From NCBI GenBank assembly GCA_964536375.1, contig CAZHXF010000042.1, positions 1 to 22,989 of the forward strand: 22,989 bases of DNA. Direction: 5' to 3'. Shown here piece by piece: positions 1 through 8,209 of the stretch (position 1 is the first letter of the stretch; every line of letters begins with the position of its first letter). Below the pieces are notes generated by a model, which did not search any database, had not been told where the DNA came from, and saw only the letters and a program-made list of their open reading frames with translations. The position numbers were made by a program, and so were the translations under genes. Source of the DNA: Desulfuromonas sp964536375 (GTDB lineage: Bacteria > Desulfobacterota > Desulfuromonadia > Desulfuromonadales > Desulfuromonadaceae).

Positions 1-1279
1 TTACTTCAAATATTTGAGTTTGCGTTTCTTCAAGCGTTTTAATCTTTTGTTTAGCCTGAAGCCTTGCAGTTTTCATATCATCAATCTGCTTTTGTGGCAA
101 TATACGTACTACATTACCCTGATTAATCGTTCCGAGTTCCTTAACTTCAAGCACCAAATCTAACGCCTGATCCCAAGGAACATCGTGTAAGCGTAACGAT
201 ATATTGCCTTTAACATTATCTGATAAAATAAGGTTCTGATCACTTATCTCAGCAATTAACTGCATTACCTTACGGATATCTACATCATCAAAAACCAGTG
301 ATACCGGTTCGCCAGTATACACCTTGACCACTTCACCATCCATCATGTCTGTAGACTGATTATCACTATCTGATAGAGAAGCTATTACTTGGGCTACTTG
401 ATCATCGGCGAATTCATTATTTGCGAATGCGATACTATCTACTACTGAATTATCTACAGGGATATTAACTGTACCAAATGCTGGCGGTGCAGCTTCAGCA
501 AATGGACCATCCACTGAGCGGAAGGTTAATACAGACCCATTGTCCGCAACGGAAAATTCTACCGGTCCCTTCATATTAGCAGCAAACATAACACAACGCT
601 CACCGCCAATAATGGTGGAATAGGGGATGATTTGCAGCACCGCACTGGGAAATACTGAAGCATCTACAACACGACGCAAAGCACGTGGTATAACCGCATT
701 TTTTACACCAAAGCGAATAATATCACCTTCAACTTTGGCAGGTACAAACTTGGCATCTGCCGACAGTTTAACTTTAAATACTGAAACACCCTTGGCAGCA
801 TCAAAATCAATACTTTCTACAGATACCGGCTTACCAGACGAAATAACTGCAATTTTTTCTGCTGGGGAGGCAACTGCCGCCGCTCCCCACTGAATCACTA
901 TATCATTTACCTGCTGTACAACCTGAGCATCAGGCAAAATATTGTCTGCTGCATCAAAAACAAAACGAGTTTTATCTGCGTATAACCCTACACGCACCCC
1001 GCTATAACCTTCATCAACAACAAAGGCTCTTTCGTTGAATTCCGGCAACGCGTCCATAACATCAACAACCAAACGCGGTGGAGCACCTAATTTGTAACTA
1101 TCAAAAGAAATTTGTGAAGAGTCAGTGCGTAACACCACCTTTGATGAGCCAATATCCACTGACTGTATAGTCACCATATCCGGGACTGCCTTGGCACTGC
1201 ATATTCCAGCCACACCTAAAGAGGCAAACAGCACAACCATGCACAAAGGCAGTAGCTTTTTCCATAAACTAGAAATCAT
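1..1279 (-). CDS. pilQ: Type IV pilus secretin PilQ, N-terminal part (runs off the left edge)
   Basis: PilQ forms the outer-membrane ring through which the type IV pilus passes. Translating the minus strand from 1279 to the window edge gives 426 codons without a stop. The protein begins with a signal peptide (MISSLWKKLLPLCMVVLFAS), followed by beta-rich regions resembling AMIN peptidoglycan-binding domains (roughly residues 40-130 and 155-265). From about residue 326 there is a secretin/TonB N-terminal short domain, with VSLVFDDVDIRKVMQLIAEI and then DVPWDQALDLVLEV. The secretin barrel itself lies outside the window. Two ATGs are possible, at 1285 and 1279. AGGG lies only 2 bases before the first but 8 before the second, so I chose 1279. 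It starts 10 bases after the pilP stop and is the last visible gene of pilMNOPQ. Identity is firm from domain order plus operon position. Confidence 0.93.
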   Translation of the reverse strand, partial: MISSLWKKLLPLCMVVLFASLGVAGICSAKAVPDMVTIQSVDIGSSKVVLRTDSSQISFDSYKLGAPPRLVVDVMDALPEFNERAFVVDEGYSGVRVGLYADKTRFVFDAADNILPDAQVVQQVNDIVIQWGAAAVASPAEKIAVISSGKPVSVESIDFDAAKGVSVFKVKLSADAKFVPAKVEGDIIRFGVKNAVIPRALRRVVDASVFPSAVLQIIPYSTIIGGERCVMFAANMKGPVEFSVADNGSVLTFRSVDGPFAEAAPPAFGTVNIPVDNSVVDSIAFANNEFADDQVAQVIASLSDSDNQSTDMMDGEVVKVYTGEPVSLVFDDVDIRKVMQLIAEISDQNLILSDNVKGNISLRLHDVPWDQALDLVLEVKELGTINQGNVVRILPQKQIDDMKTARLQAKQKIKTLEETQTQIFEV

Positions 1280-1289
1280 TGTCATCACC

Positions 1290-1799
1290 CTATTCCCCTT
1301 CCCTGTTAGGGAGAGTTATCTTTTGCAGCTCTGTCCTCAAACCACCAGAAAAGTCCCGAAAACGCTCTTTAACTATAACTTCGTCTTTTGTTATATCAGT
1401 AACAACACCGTGATTTCTGCCGATTTTAATTCCAACACTAAGCGTATACGCCTTTTTATCAGGCGCAATGACCATTGCTCTAGGCTCACCTTTACCAATA
1501 ACTATGGCACTTAAGCGCAGCTCTTTAAGACCAAATTGTTGCAATGGTGTTTCCGGGTCAGAATCTTCCTGAAGCGGCTTGCGCATCTCCATCAATGAGG
1601 TAAATGGATCGCGCCTATCTCCCACCACGTAAACAAACTGGGGAACGACAATAACATCCACTTTCTTGGCGGGTTCAACTATTTTTTTAGCAACCGCTCG
1701 CGGTTTAATAACCCTAGTCTTTTTCTGCGGTTTTTCATCGCAAGCCGACAAACCAACAACCAATCCTAAGCTAAGTAACAACAAGAAAATTCTCATCAT
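1290..1799 (-). CDS. pilP: Type IV pilus inner-membrane-complex lipoprotein PilP
   Basis: PilP is a periplasmic lipoprotein that links the PilN-PilO inner-membrane complex to the secretin PilQ. The 169-residue product starts with a lipoprotein signal ending in a lipobox (LSAC, Cys20), so the mature protein should be lipid-anchored. A basic/proline linker follows, and then the conserved core around YVVGDRRDPFTSLMEMRKPL, ending in a beta-domain (residues about 95-160: LSAIVIGKGEPRAMVIAPD and SVGIKIGRNHGVVTDI) typical of the PilP HR/pilus-assembly family. Its ATG overlaps the pilO stop by 4 bases, indicating translational coupling. Two adjacent ATG codons (Met1, Met2) make the exact start ambiguous by one residue. 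Length and position are normal for the family. Confidence 0.93.
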   Translation of the reverse strand: MMRIFLLLLSLGLVVGLSACDEKPQKKTRVIKPRAVAKKIVEPAKKVDVIVVPQFVYVVGDRRDPFTSLMEMRKPLQEDSDPETPLQQFGLKELRLSAIVIGKGEPRAMVIAPDKKAYTLSVGIKIGRNHGVVTDITKDEVIVKERFRDFSGGLRTELQKITLPNREGE

Positions 1800-2401
1800 T
1801 TTTTCTTCCCCTTTTTAGAGGACGCCGCAGGCGGATTCTCAATAAATCTATAAGTTACTACGCTGCAATCAATTGCTAGCAGTGTCTGACCATCTGTCGT
1901 TTTAGCTTTACCCAATGCAATATTTTCGACATTGACTATCCGGTCAAGGTTAGACACTGCTTGGCAGAAAAGCGCCATCTCATGATAAGAACCAGTCAGT
2001 TTAAGCGACACCGGAACCTTGGCATAAAAACCCTGTGGTACCTCTTTTCCCGGTTTAAATTGCTTGACTTCAAGACCATTATCTTTTGCCAACCCAGATA
2101 TATTAGACAACAGACTCGGTATTTCACTTTTATTTGGCAGTTCATTTAGTGCCAGATCCAACTGCTGTTGCATTTTTTCGTACTCAGCTTTAAAGCGCGG
2201 CAGATCGTTGGCAATCCGGCGTTTTTCATGCAGTTGAATCAGCACCTTATCATTTTGCACAATCTTCTTACCCAATTCTTCTTGGGCAGGAAGGTGCAAA
2301 AAATAAACATATCCACCTATTATCAGAGCAGAAGCCCCCAAGAGCATTAAAACCCGCTGATAAAGAGGCATTTTTAGGACATTTTCTATCCGAGCATCCA
2401 T
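1796..2401 (-). CDS. pilO: Type IV pilus inner-membrane protein PilO
   Basis: PilO pairs with PilN in the inner membrane to form the alignment subcomplex that transmits the PilM signal to PilP/PilQ. The 201-residue product has a short cytoplasmic N-terminus, one transmembrane helix (about residues 17-36, VLMLLGASALIIGGYVYFLH), a charged coiled-coil stretch (about 40-90) and a C-terminal ferredoxin-like PilO fold with the typical VPVSLKLTGSYHEMALF segment. The tail is strongly basic (SSKKGKKK). The start is supported by AGGAGG seven bases before the ATG. It lies 11 bases downstream of pilN and overlaps pilP by 4 bases. The family assignment is clear from topology, motif and operon context. Confidence 0.94.
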   Translation of the reverse strand: MDARIENVLKMPLYQRVLMLLGASALIIGGYVYFLHLPAQEELGKKIVQNDKVLIQLHEKRRIANDLPRFKAEYEKMQQQLDLALNELPNKSEIPSLLSNISGLAKDNGLEVKQFKPGKEVPQGFYAKVPVSLKLTGSYHEMALFCQAVSNLDRIVNVENIALGKAKTTDGQTLLAIDCSVVTYRFIENPPAASSKKGKKK

Positions 2402-2412
2402 TGTATTTCCTC

Positions 2413-2979
2413 CTAGTTACCAGGTTTCGCTGCTGCTTTTTTAACTTCTATTTTACAGCTCAGATCGAAGTTCTGTAATTTCAATTCACTAGTTACTTTC
2501 TGCTTAGTAACCTTCAGCGCCACGTTCTTATAATAGGATGATTTTTCCAGATTTGTCATAAAGTTGGCCACATCTTCCTCGCTTAGACCAACTCCTTTCA
2601 TCGAAATATTACCACCTTTATCTTTAAAATCAGTAATCCACAACTTAGAGGGGAGCGCATCAATTAAATCATCCATTAAGTGAACAGGTCCGGATTTAGC
2701 GGCTTTAAGTGCAGCCAAAACATCTAATTTATTTCTCAACTCTTCCTGCAGTTTTTTAAACTTGTTTACCTCACCTATTTTCTGCTTAAGCTTGTTAATT
2801 TCGTTATTATTTTTTTTGATTTCTTGTTTAACCTGAGAGATATCTGACTGAATTGAAGTATAAATAGCAAAGCAGCCAACTACAACCAGCAGTAAGGTTA
2901 CTCCTGTGACTATAAGTTGGTTGCGTAACTGCACTTTTTTTTGAGCAGCCTTAACTGGAAGTAGATTAATACGAATCAT
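2413..2979 (-). CDS. pilN: Type IV pilus inner-membrane protein PilN
   Basis: PilN anchors cytoplasmic PilM to the inner membrane and dimerises with PilO. The 188-residue product begins MIRINLLPVK, containing the conserved INLLP motif (residues 4-8) known in this family to dock into a groove of PilM. A single transmembrane helix follows (about 22-44), then a Lys/Asn-rich coiled coil (about 47-90) and a periplasmic ferredoxin-like domain that includes LIDALPSKLWITDF. Its ATG overlaps the pilM stop by 4 bases, and the GGGAG used as ribosome-binding site lies inside the end of pilM. Length is normal. No anomalies seen. Confidence 0.95.
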   Translation of the reverse strand: MIRINLLPVKAAQKKVQLRNQLIVTGVTLLLVVVGCFAIYTSIQSDISQVKQEIKKNNNEINKLKQKIGEVNKFKKLQEELRNKLDVLAALKAAKSGPVHLMDDLIDALPSKLWITDFKDKGGNISMKGVGLSEEDVANFMTNLEKSSYYKNVALKVTKQKVTSELKLQNFDLSCKIEVKKAAAKPGN

Positions 2980-4034
2980 AATTTATCTCCCACTTTACGG
3001 GTTGCCAACCCAGCAGCCACCGAGAAGAAAGGGGCAACAGATTTAACATAGTCTAAATCAAAGTCTTTCTCGCTTACTTGCATGCGGCTGAACGGATCTA
3101 AAATTTCTACGGGGAGCTCAAGACCTGCGGCAAGTGAAGCAACAATATTTTCAGTAAGGGACACTCCGCCAGTTACGTAAACTTTTTGCACCCGTTCATC
3201 AGCAAAAGTTGCCGAGAAAAAATCAAGCGAGCGCCGCACTTCTTGCACCAGACTATCGGTAACCTGTTGCAAAACTGCACGCACCTGATCTGATTCAACC
3301 TCAGCCAAAACTTCACCCAACTTGAGAGCCTCAGCTGATCGAGCATCCAAACCAAAACGCTTCTGCAATTCCTCGTTGTAGCTATCGCCACCCAGCTGAA
3401 TCTCTCGGGTGAACACGGAAACGCCATCCTTTAACACGTTAACCTGAATGCCGCTGGAGCCCATATCTATTAGAGCGATAACACTCAACGACTCATCTTC
3501 GTAAACCGAACAATAAATATTCTCAATAGCGAAGCAATCAACATCCAACACAACCGGAGTCAGTCCACTCTCCAGAAATACCGATATATGCTCGTTAACA
3601 AAATCTTTTTTGGCCGCAACGAGAATAACTTCCATCTGCCCCTGATCATTAGGATCAGGTCCGAGAATATGGTAATCGAGAAAAACTTCCGAAATTTCGA
3701 AAGGGATGTACTGTTCCGCTTCCCATTGAATTGACTTATCCAATTCATCTTCGGTCATTAATGCCAGAGAGATTTTACGAATAATGATCGAATGACCAGA
3801 AACAGAGGTAGCTACATCCTGCGACTTAATATGATTACGCGCAATCAAATCACGAATTGCCGAAACCACCGCGCTGGAATCCATAATGGAATCATCAACA
3901 ACTGCCTCAGGCGGCAACGACTCACGGTCTAAGCTTTTAAGCTGATATCCGCCTTTAGCTTCCTGCAGCTGGACAAGCTTAACTGAGCTGGCACCAATGT
4001 CAATCCCAACAATATCCTTCTTTGATCCAAACAT
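2976..4034 (-). CDS. pilM: Type IV pilus assembly ATPase-like protein PilM
   Basis: PilM is an actin/FtsA-like cytoplasmic protein that binds ATP and the N-terminus of PilN, coupling the pilus motors to the envelope complex. The 352-residue product begins with the actin-fold phosphate-1 loop (VGIDIGASSVKLVQL, residues about 9-23). It has the PilM signature around EDELDKSIQWEAEQYIPFEI, a second nucleotide-binding strand (ALIDMGSSGIQVNV) and a late glycine-rich motif (KVYVTGGVSLTENI). It is the first gene of pilMNOPQ. A recognisable promoter lies about 80-105 bases upstream, and AGGA sits eight bases before the ATG. Length and motif order match the family. Confidence 0.96.
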   Translation of the reverse strand: MFGSKKDIVGIDIGASSVKLVQLQEAKGGYQLKSLDRESLPPEAVVDDSIMDSSAVVSAIRDLIARNHIKSQDVATSVSGHSIIIRKISLALMTEDELDKSIQWEAEQYIPFEISEVFLDYHILGPDPNDQGQMEVILVAAKKDFVNEHISVFLESGLTPVVLDVDCFAIENIYCSVYEDESLSVIALIDMGSSGIQVNVLKDGVSVFTREIQLGGDSYNEELQKRFGLDARSAEALKLGEVLAEVESDQVRAVLQQVTDSLVQEVRRSLDFFSATFADERVQKVYVTGGVSLTENIVASLAAGLELPVEILDPFSRMQVSEKDFDLDYVKSVAPFFSVAAGLATRKVGDKL

Positions 4035-4112
4035 AGATATGATCCTACTGTAAGAGACAGTTGCAAAATAAAGATCGATACCACTTAACCAACGATTAAA
4101 TACATATTGATG

Positions 4113-4140
4113 ATTATAGGTATTTTTGTAGATGCGTCAA
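4113..4140 (-). promoter_or_regulatory. Candidate sigma70 promoter for pilMNOPQ
   Basis: On the minus strand a TTGACG (-35) is followed after 16 bases by TATAAT (-10). The -10 ends 78 bases before the pilM start codon. The match to the housekeeping consensus is strong, and the site lies in the only non-coding gap upstream of the operon. Confidence 0.7.
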
Positions 4141-4189
4141 GAATAATTAAAAAACAACAAGCTATAAAATACCGAGATATACACCAGAG

Positions 4190-4978
4190 CTAGAAAAGGG
4201 TTAGATACCAGCGAATAATTGCCGGTCCCCAAAATAGATAAAAGATACTCGCTCCGGCAAGGAATGGTCCAAACGGTATTGCAAAACGACCATTTTCTCC
4301 CTTTATAAACATCAGTGGAACTCCAACAACCGTTCCCGCTAGCGAGCTGAAAAAAATGATGGGCAAAATTGCCTTCCAGCCCAGAAAGGCACCAACCATC
4401 GCCAGCAATTTAATATCGCCACCACCCATCCCCTCTTTTTTAGTAAGTAGCTTATATGTTGTGGCCACCGCAAACAGGCTACCGCCTCCGAGCAAAATAC
4501 CGTACAACGAATTCTGCCAACTAAGCCAAGGCAATAAAAACGAGCAACAGAAGCCGACCACTATGCCCGGAAGACTAATCACATCGGGGATAATTTGGTG
4601 ATCGAGATCAATAAAAGTGATCACCACCAAAGCGGAGATAAACAAGAAAAAAACTAAAGAAATTAAACTTATACCAAAATAACTGAACACCAGCACAAAC
4701 AATAACCCATTAAGCATTTCCACCATGGGATAGCGTGGTGAAATCTTCCCGGCACAATAAGCACATTTGCCGCCCAAGAACAGATAACTAAAGATGGGAA
4801 TATTGTGATACCAGCGCAAAGGTGAAGAGCATGCCGGGCAGCGTGAAGCAGGGAAAACAATGGAGACTCCAGCGGGAATGCGATAGATGCACACGTTTAA
4901 AAAAGAACCAACAATAGCTCCAAAGGTAAAGACAATTGCAAAAATCACCCAAATTTCAATATTCAGCACCATTACCAT
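4190..4978 (-). CDS. pilD: Prepilin peptidase / N-methyltransferase PilD
   Basis: This inner-membrane aspartyl protease cleaves the leader of type IV prepilins and pseudopilins and methylates the new N-terminal residue. The 262-residue polytopic protein has the cytoplasmic zinc-binding cysteine pairs CPAC (residues 47-50) and CAYC (72-75). It has the first catalytic aspartate in FIDLDHQIIPD (Asp124) and the second in the GGGDIKLLAMVGAFLG motif (Asp188), with about eight hydrophobic segments. Both peptidase aspartates and the methyltransferase-associated cysteines are present, so a bifunctional enzyme is expected. The first ATG (4978) directly abuts AAGG. The in-frame ATG two codons later (4972) has better spacing and may be the true start. 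It is separated from pilM by 155 bases containing a promoter for pilM, so it is probably a separate transcript. Confidence 0.95.
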   Translation of the reverse strand: MVMVLNIEIWVIFAIVFTFGAIVGSFLNVCIYRIPAGVSIVFPASRCPACSSPLRWYHNIPIFSYLFLGGKCAYCAGKISPRYPMVEMLNGLLFVLVFSYFGISLISLVFFLFISALVVITFIDLDHQIIPDVISLPGIVVGFCCSFLLPWLSWQNSLYGILLGGGSLFAVATTYKLLTKKEGMGGGDIKLLAMVGAFLGWKAILPIIFFSSLAGTVVGVPLMFIKGENGRFAIPFGPFLAGASIFYLFWGPAIIRWYLTLF

Positions 4979-5100
4979 CCTTAAATTTAATCAAAAATTG
5001 AGCTAGTTAGCACCGAACAGCCGCTGTGCTTTTGCTCCCAGCATATACCCTGATTGCACAAGAGAGGCGACCCTTCTGTCCTTCGATATGTTCAGAGATG

Positions 5101-6711
5101 CTAATTAAGCTTTACCGTTATTACCCGATATTGCTTTACCTTGACTAACCCTGCTGGTGCTCCTTTAATGCGCTGCACCCATTTTCCTTCGGTCACCATC
5201 ACATCTACCCTGCCATCTTTGGAGGCACGCGAATGCTGAGCAGCTATGGTGGCAGCATAATGCAAATCAACATCTTCAACCTCAGCTCCAGCATTTTTTA
5301 AAATCACATGACAACCGGGAACATTGTGGGCATGAAACCACAAGTCGAGGGGTTTAAGTAGATTTTTAGTCACATAATCATTGGTTTTATTGTTATTGCC
5401 CCAGATAATTTCCCAGCCATTGGGCGATTTATCATGCTTTGCTGCACTCGCCGCTGATACTTGCCGGGTCTCTCTTTGAATGGTCGTCTGGGGAACAAAC
5501 CAGCCTGCTTCGATCAGCTCCCGGCGAATAATATCCAGATCTGCTACGGCTGTACTGTCACTGAGTTGCTGCTCGATTTGTTGTAACCAGTCAATTTCGT
5601 AATTAGTCTGTTGCTGACGGCGTTCACAATGATCCAAGCCTCGGCTACCTTTACGATACTGTTTAAAATAGAATTCGGCATTAGCTTGAGGCAATTTCGC
5701 TGAATCGAGCGGAATAACAACCGCTACCGGCGGATCTTGATAATAATCCAGCACGGACACCTCATGCATACCTCGGCGTATCACGTGTAAATTGGTCAAG
5801 AGAAGTTCACCGATTTTACGCTGCTCATCGGCAAGCAGACAAGTATCTATCTGTTGTTCGATGTTAACTAGGCGGTGGCGCAATTTCTTAATCCCTTTTT
5901 GTACCGCCTTGTCTAGCTCGCTACTGTTGCCACTATTTTCTGATAGTCCCAGATAATGCTGTTGGGCAAAATCGGACAAATTTATCACCAGCGGTTCCAC
6001 GCCGGTCTGCATAGTTAAAACCCTATGGTTAACACATGGTTGTAAGGTGCTTTTTTGCCAGCTTATTATAAATTTTTTCAGCGCAGCAACTAATCCCTGC
6101 GACGAGTTATCTTCAACTTGTTGCTGCAACATTGTGGCAACTGCGCGACTCATGGGATACAAATGTTTAAGAACCCAGTCAGCGCAAACATCGTCAGTAC
6201 AGGCGCCATCAAGGACTTCCGCTAGAGTAATATCCCCATGAGGGATTGGGGCAATATATTTTTTTCCGTTCGTCTGGACACGTTGCCCTGTTCTACTGGT
6301 GCGCAGCAGACTGTCGACAACACAATTTTCGCCATCGAGTAAAAACACATTGCCGACACGCCCAAACAGCTCAACAAGCAAGGTGTAGCTTTCCCCTTTA
6401 GTGCCAATAAAATCCATACGGACAACTCGGTCTGATTGATCAATTTCAATATTGGACAAGCGGTGTAATCTGGCACGTAGCAATTGGCAGAAACGCGGCG
6501 GTCGCATGGGGTTACGATAGAGCTGATCCGTGATATACAATCCTAGAGTTTCGGCGCGCAAATCTATCAACAGCCGTTGTTGGCGACCGCCATTCCACAG
6601 ACGCAGAATAATTAAGTGCTCTTGGGGCTGAAAAACCTTATTGAGCATAGCTCCTTGAAGTTGCGGATTTAGTTGTCGGACCAGCGCTTGAAGAAAAAAA
6701 TAATCCATCAT
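5101..6711 (-). CDS. rqcH: NFACT-family ribosome quality-control protein (RqcH-like)
   Basis: RqcH/NFACT proteins bind obstructed 50S subunits and recruit tRNA-Ala to add C-terminal alanine tails that mark stalled nascent chains for degradation. The protein has an NFACT-N domain starting MMDYFFLQALVRQLNPQLQG, with an Asp-Arg pair (residues 94-95, SDRVV) close to the functionally important DR motif of Bacillus RqcH. A central helical/coiled-coil part follows (about 250-410), then a C-terminal NFACT-R domain (LLKPLDLWFHAHNVPGCHVI). The reading frame stays open 40 codons further upstream, but family proteins start at the MMDYF sequence, so I use 6711; 6708 is equally possible. There is no Shine-Dalgarno in front. 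It is divergent from the acyltransferase gene. The older name is fibronectin-binding protein A family; a surface role is unlikely because there is no signal peptide. Confidence 0.85.
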   Translation of the reverse strand: MMDYFFLQALVRQLNPQLQGAMLNKVFQPQEHLIILRLWNGGRQQRLLIDLRAETLGLYITDQLYRNPMRPPRFCQLLRARLHRLSNIEIDQSDRVVRMDFIGTKGESYTLLVELFGRVGNVFLLDGENCVVDSLLRTSRTGQRVQTNGKKYIAPIPHGDITLAEVLDGACTDDVCADWVLKHLYPMSRAVATMLQQQVEDNSSQGLVAALKKFIISWQKSTLQPCVNHRVLTMQTGVEPLVINLSDFAQQHYLGLSENSGNSSELDKAVQKGIKKLRHRLVNIEQQIDTCLLADEQRKIGELLLTNLHVIRRGMHEVSVLDYYQDPPVAVVIPLDSAKLPQANAEFYFKQYRKGSRGLDHCERRQQQTNYEIDWLQQIEQQLSDSTAVADLDIIRRELIEAGWFVPQTTIQRETRQVSAASAAKHDKSPNGWEIIWGNNNKTNDYVTKNLLKPLDLWFHAHNVPGCHVILKNAGAEVEDVDLHYAATIAAQHSRASKDGRVDVMVTEGKWVQRIKGAPAGLVKVKQYRVITVKLN

Positions 6712-6715
6712 GTTT

Positions 6716-6743
6716 ATTTTATGATTCCAGTGATATCTGACAA
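6716..6743 (-). promoter_or_regulatory. Candidate promoter for the NFACT gene, implying a very short leader
   Basis: Minus-strand TTGTCA and TAAAAT are separated by 16 bases. The -10 ends only 4 bases before the ATG at 6711, so a transcript from it would begin at or inside the start codons. This is a moderate consensus match only. Confidence 0.4.
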
Positions 6744-6824
6744 CTTGCCTGAAGCAATTTGACCATGTTAGTATCCGGCATGCAACACCAACTCCAATAT
6801 GTATAATTGATATGTAAGGGCAGA

Positions 6825-7724
6825 ATGACAAAAGAAGATTTACTTAACATAACAGAAGCAGCACCTTTTTTCTCCATGGTTTTACTTGTTCGTACCTTGC
6901 CACGCATACCAGCCCTTCATCTTGGCAAAATGTTGGGGCGCGTCAGCCGCTTTTTTCTACCCAACAGACGCAAAACAACCTGCGAAAACCTACACCGTGC
7001 CTATCCTGACAAAGATAACGCGTGGGTTAAACATCAGGAAAAGTTAGTATTTGAGCATCTGGGGATCAGTGCGGTAGAGATGTTGCGGCTGGATCGTTTG
7101 AATTCACGCGCCGAAATTGACAGATTGTTCACTATTGAAGGCTTGGAACATCTGGAAAAGCTGCAAGCAGACAACCAAGCAGCGTTTTTGCTAACTGCCC
7201 ATCTGGGTTTTTGGGAATGTGGCACCATAATCTTACCTCTGCTTGGTTACCCGGCTGACTATGTGACCAAGACTATCCGCAACCCATATGTCGACCGCTT
7301 TTTCAAGCAACAGCGTGAAGCAAGCGGCGGGTGCTGCATTGATAGCAAGCATGGCGCACGCCGTATTATTAAATCCTTAGCCAAAAAACGCTTTGTTTGT
7401 TTGCTGCTCGATCAACACATCTCGAAAAAACACGCCGTAATAGTTGATTTTTTTGGGCGTCCGGCGTATGCAACGCCAATTATCCCGCAAATTGCTTTAA
7501 AAACCCAGACACCAATAATACCTATATTTTGTTATCGTAATCCTGATTTCAGTTGCCATGTTATTATCGAAGCACCTGTTATCTTTACTGAAAACCTAAC
7601 CTCAGAGTCTATTCAAAGCTGTACTCAACAACTTACTGATATAGTTGAAGCAGCAGTACGCAAACAACCAGATCAGTGGTTTTGGGTGCATCGGCGCTGG
7701 CGTAAATCGGCGGAGAAAAAATGA
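6825..7724 (+). CDS. LpxL/HtrB-family lipid A acyltransferase
   Basis: Enzymes of this family transfer a secondary acyl chain from acyl-ACP to the lipid A precursor at the inner-membrane inner leaflet. The 299-residue product has the hallmark HX4E catalytic motif (HLGFWE, His126 and Glu131), an ENLHRAYPD segment typical of the family, the LLLDQH and FFGRPAYATP regions, and a C-terminal PDQWFWVHRRW block. I start at the ATG at 6825, which has AAGGG about five bases upstream. An upstream TTG at 6807 is in frame but lacks a ribosome-binding site. The trmL start overlaps its stop by 4 bases. Whether it acts as LpxL, LpxM or on another acceptor cannot be decided from sequence alone, so no symbol is given. 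Confidence 0.88.
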   Translation: MTKEDLLNITEAAPFFSMVLLVRTLPRIPALHLGKMLGRVSRFFLPNRRKTTCENLHRAYPDKDNAWVKHQEKLVFEHLGISAVEMLRLDRLNSRAEIDRLFTIEGLEHLEKLQADNQAAFLLTAHLGFWECGTIILPLLGYPADYVTKTIRNPYVDRFFKQQREASGGCCIDSKHGARRIIKSLAKKRFVCLLLDQHISKKHAVIVDFFGRPAYATPIIPQIALKTQTPIIPIFCYRNPDFSCHVIIEAPVIFTENLTSESIQSCTQQLTDIVEAAVRKQPDQWFWVHRRWRKSAEKK

Positions 7725-8209
7725 TCAACACCACATTTCCTACTATGAATATTGTTCTGGTTGAACCGGAGATACCACCTAATACCGGCAATATTGCGCG
7801 CTTATGTGCCGCAACAGGCACTAATTTACACTTGGTTGGCAAGCTGGGCTTCTCTTTGGAGGATCGTTATCTAAAACGTGCCGGGCTTGATTATTGGCCC
7901 CATGTATCTCTGCATCTGTGGGAGAGTTTACCGCAGTTGCAGAAGAACTTTCCCAATGGGCGCTGGTGGTACACATCAAAAACGGCCAGCAAATCTTATA
8001 CTCAGGCAACATTTCAGCCTGAGGACTTTATCGTTTTTGGCAAAGAGACCAAAGGTTTACCCAAGCAACTACTAGCAGATAATCCTGACAGTTGCTTGCT
8101 TATCCCTCTGGCCGGCACTGCGGTACGCAGCCTGAATCTATCTACCTCGGCAGGTATCGTTCTTTATGAAGCGCTGCGCCAAGTTGGTACCTTTCAACCA
8201 CACGGTTAA
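7721..8209 (+). CDS. trmL: tRNA (cytidine(34)/uridine(34)-2'-O)-methyltransferase TrmL
   Basis: TrmL is a SPOUT-class enzyme that 2'-O-methylates the wobble base of tRNA-Leu isoacceptors using S-adenosylmethionine. The 162-residue product contains the family signatures in order: NIVLVEPEIPPNTGNIARLC near the N-terminus, LEDRYLKRAGLDYW, FGKETKGLP, and the knot region with LAGTAVRSLNLSTSAGIVLY. Length matches the family (about 155-165). The start at 7721 is supported by GGAG five bases upstream and by the 4-base overlap with the acyltransferase gene; a Met at residue 9 has no ribosome-binding site. Its stop codon shares bases with the stop of convergent murJ. Confidence 0.93.
   Translation: MINTTFPTMNIVLVEPEIPPNTGNIARLCAATGTNLHLVGKLGFSLEDRYLKRAGLDYWPHVSLHLWESLPQLQKNFPNGRWWYTSKTASKSYTQATFQPEDFIVFGKETKGLPKQLLADNPDSCLLIPLAGTAVRSLNLSTSAGIVLYEALRQVGTFQPHG

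Noticed and set aside
627..893. Plus-strand open frame of 88 codons in the first kilobase
   Set aside because: It lies antisense to pilQ, whose minus-strand translation gives a clear signal peptide, AMIN-like regions and an STN domain.
6807..6824. TTG start 18 bases upstream of the acyltransferase ATG
   Set aside because: It has no ribosome-binding site and overlaps the AAGGG that serves the ATG at 6825.
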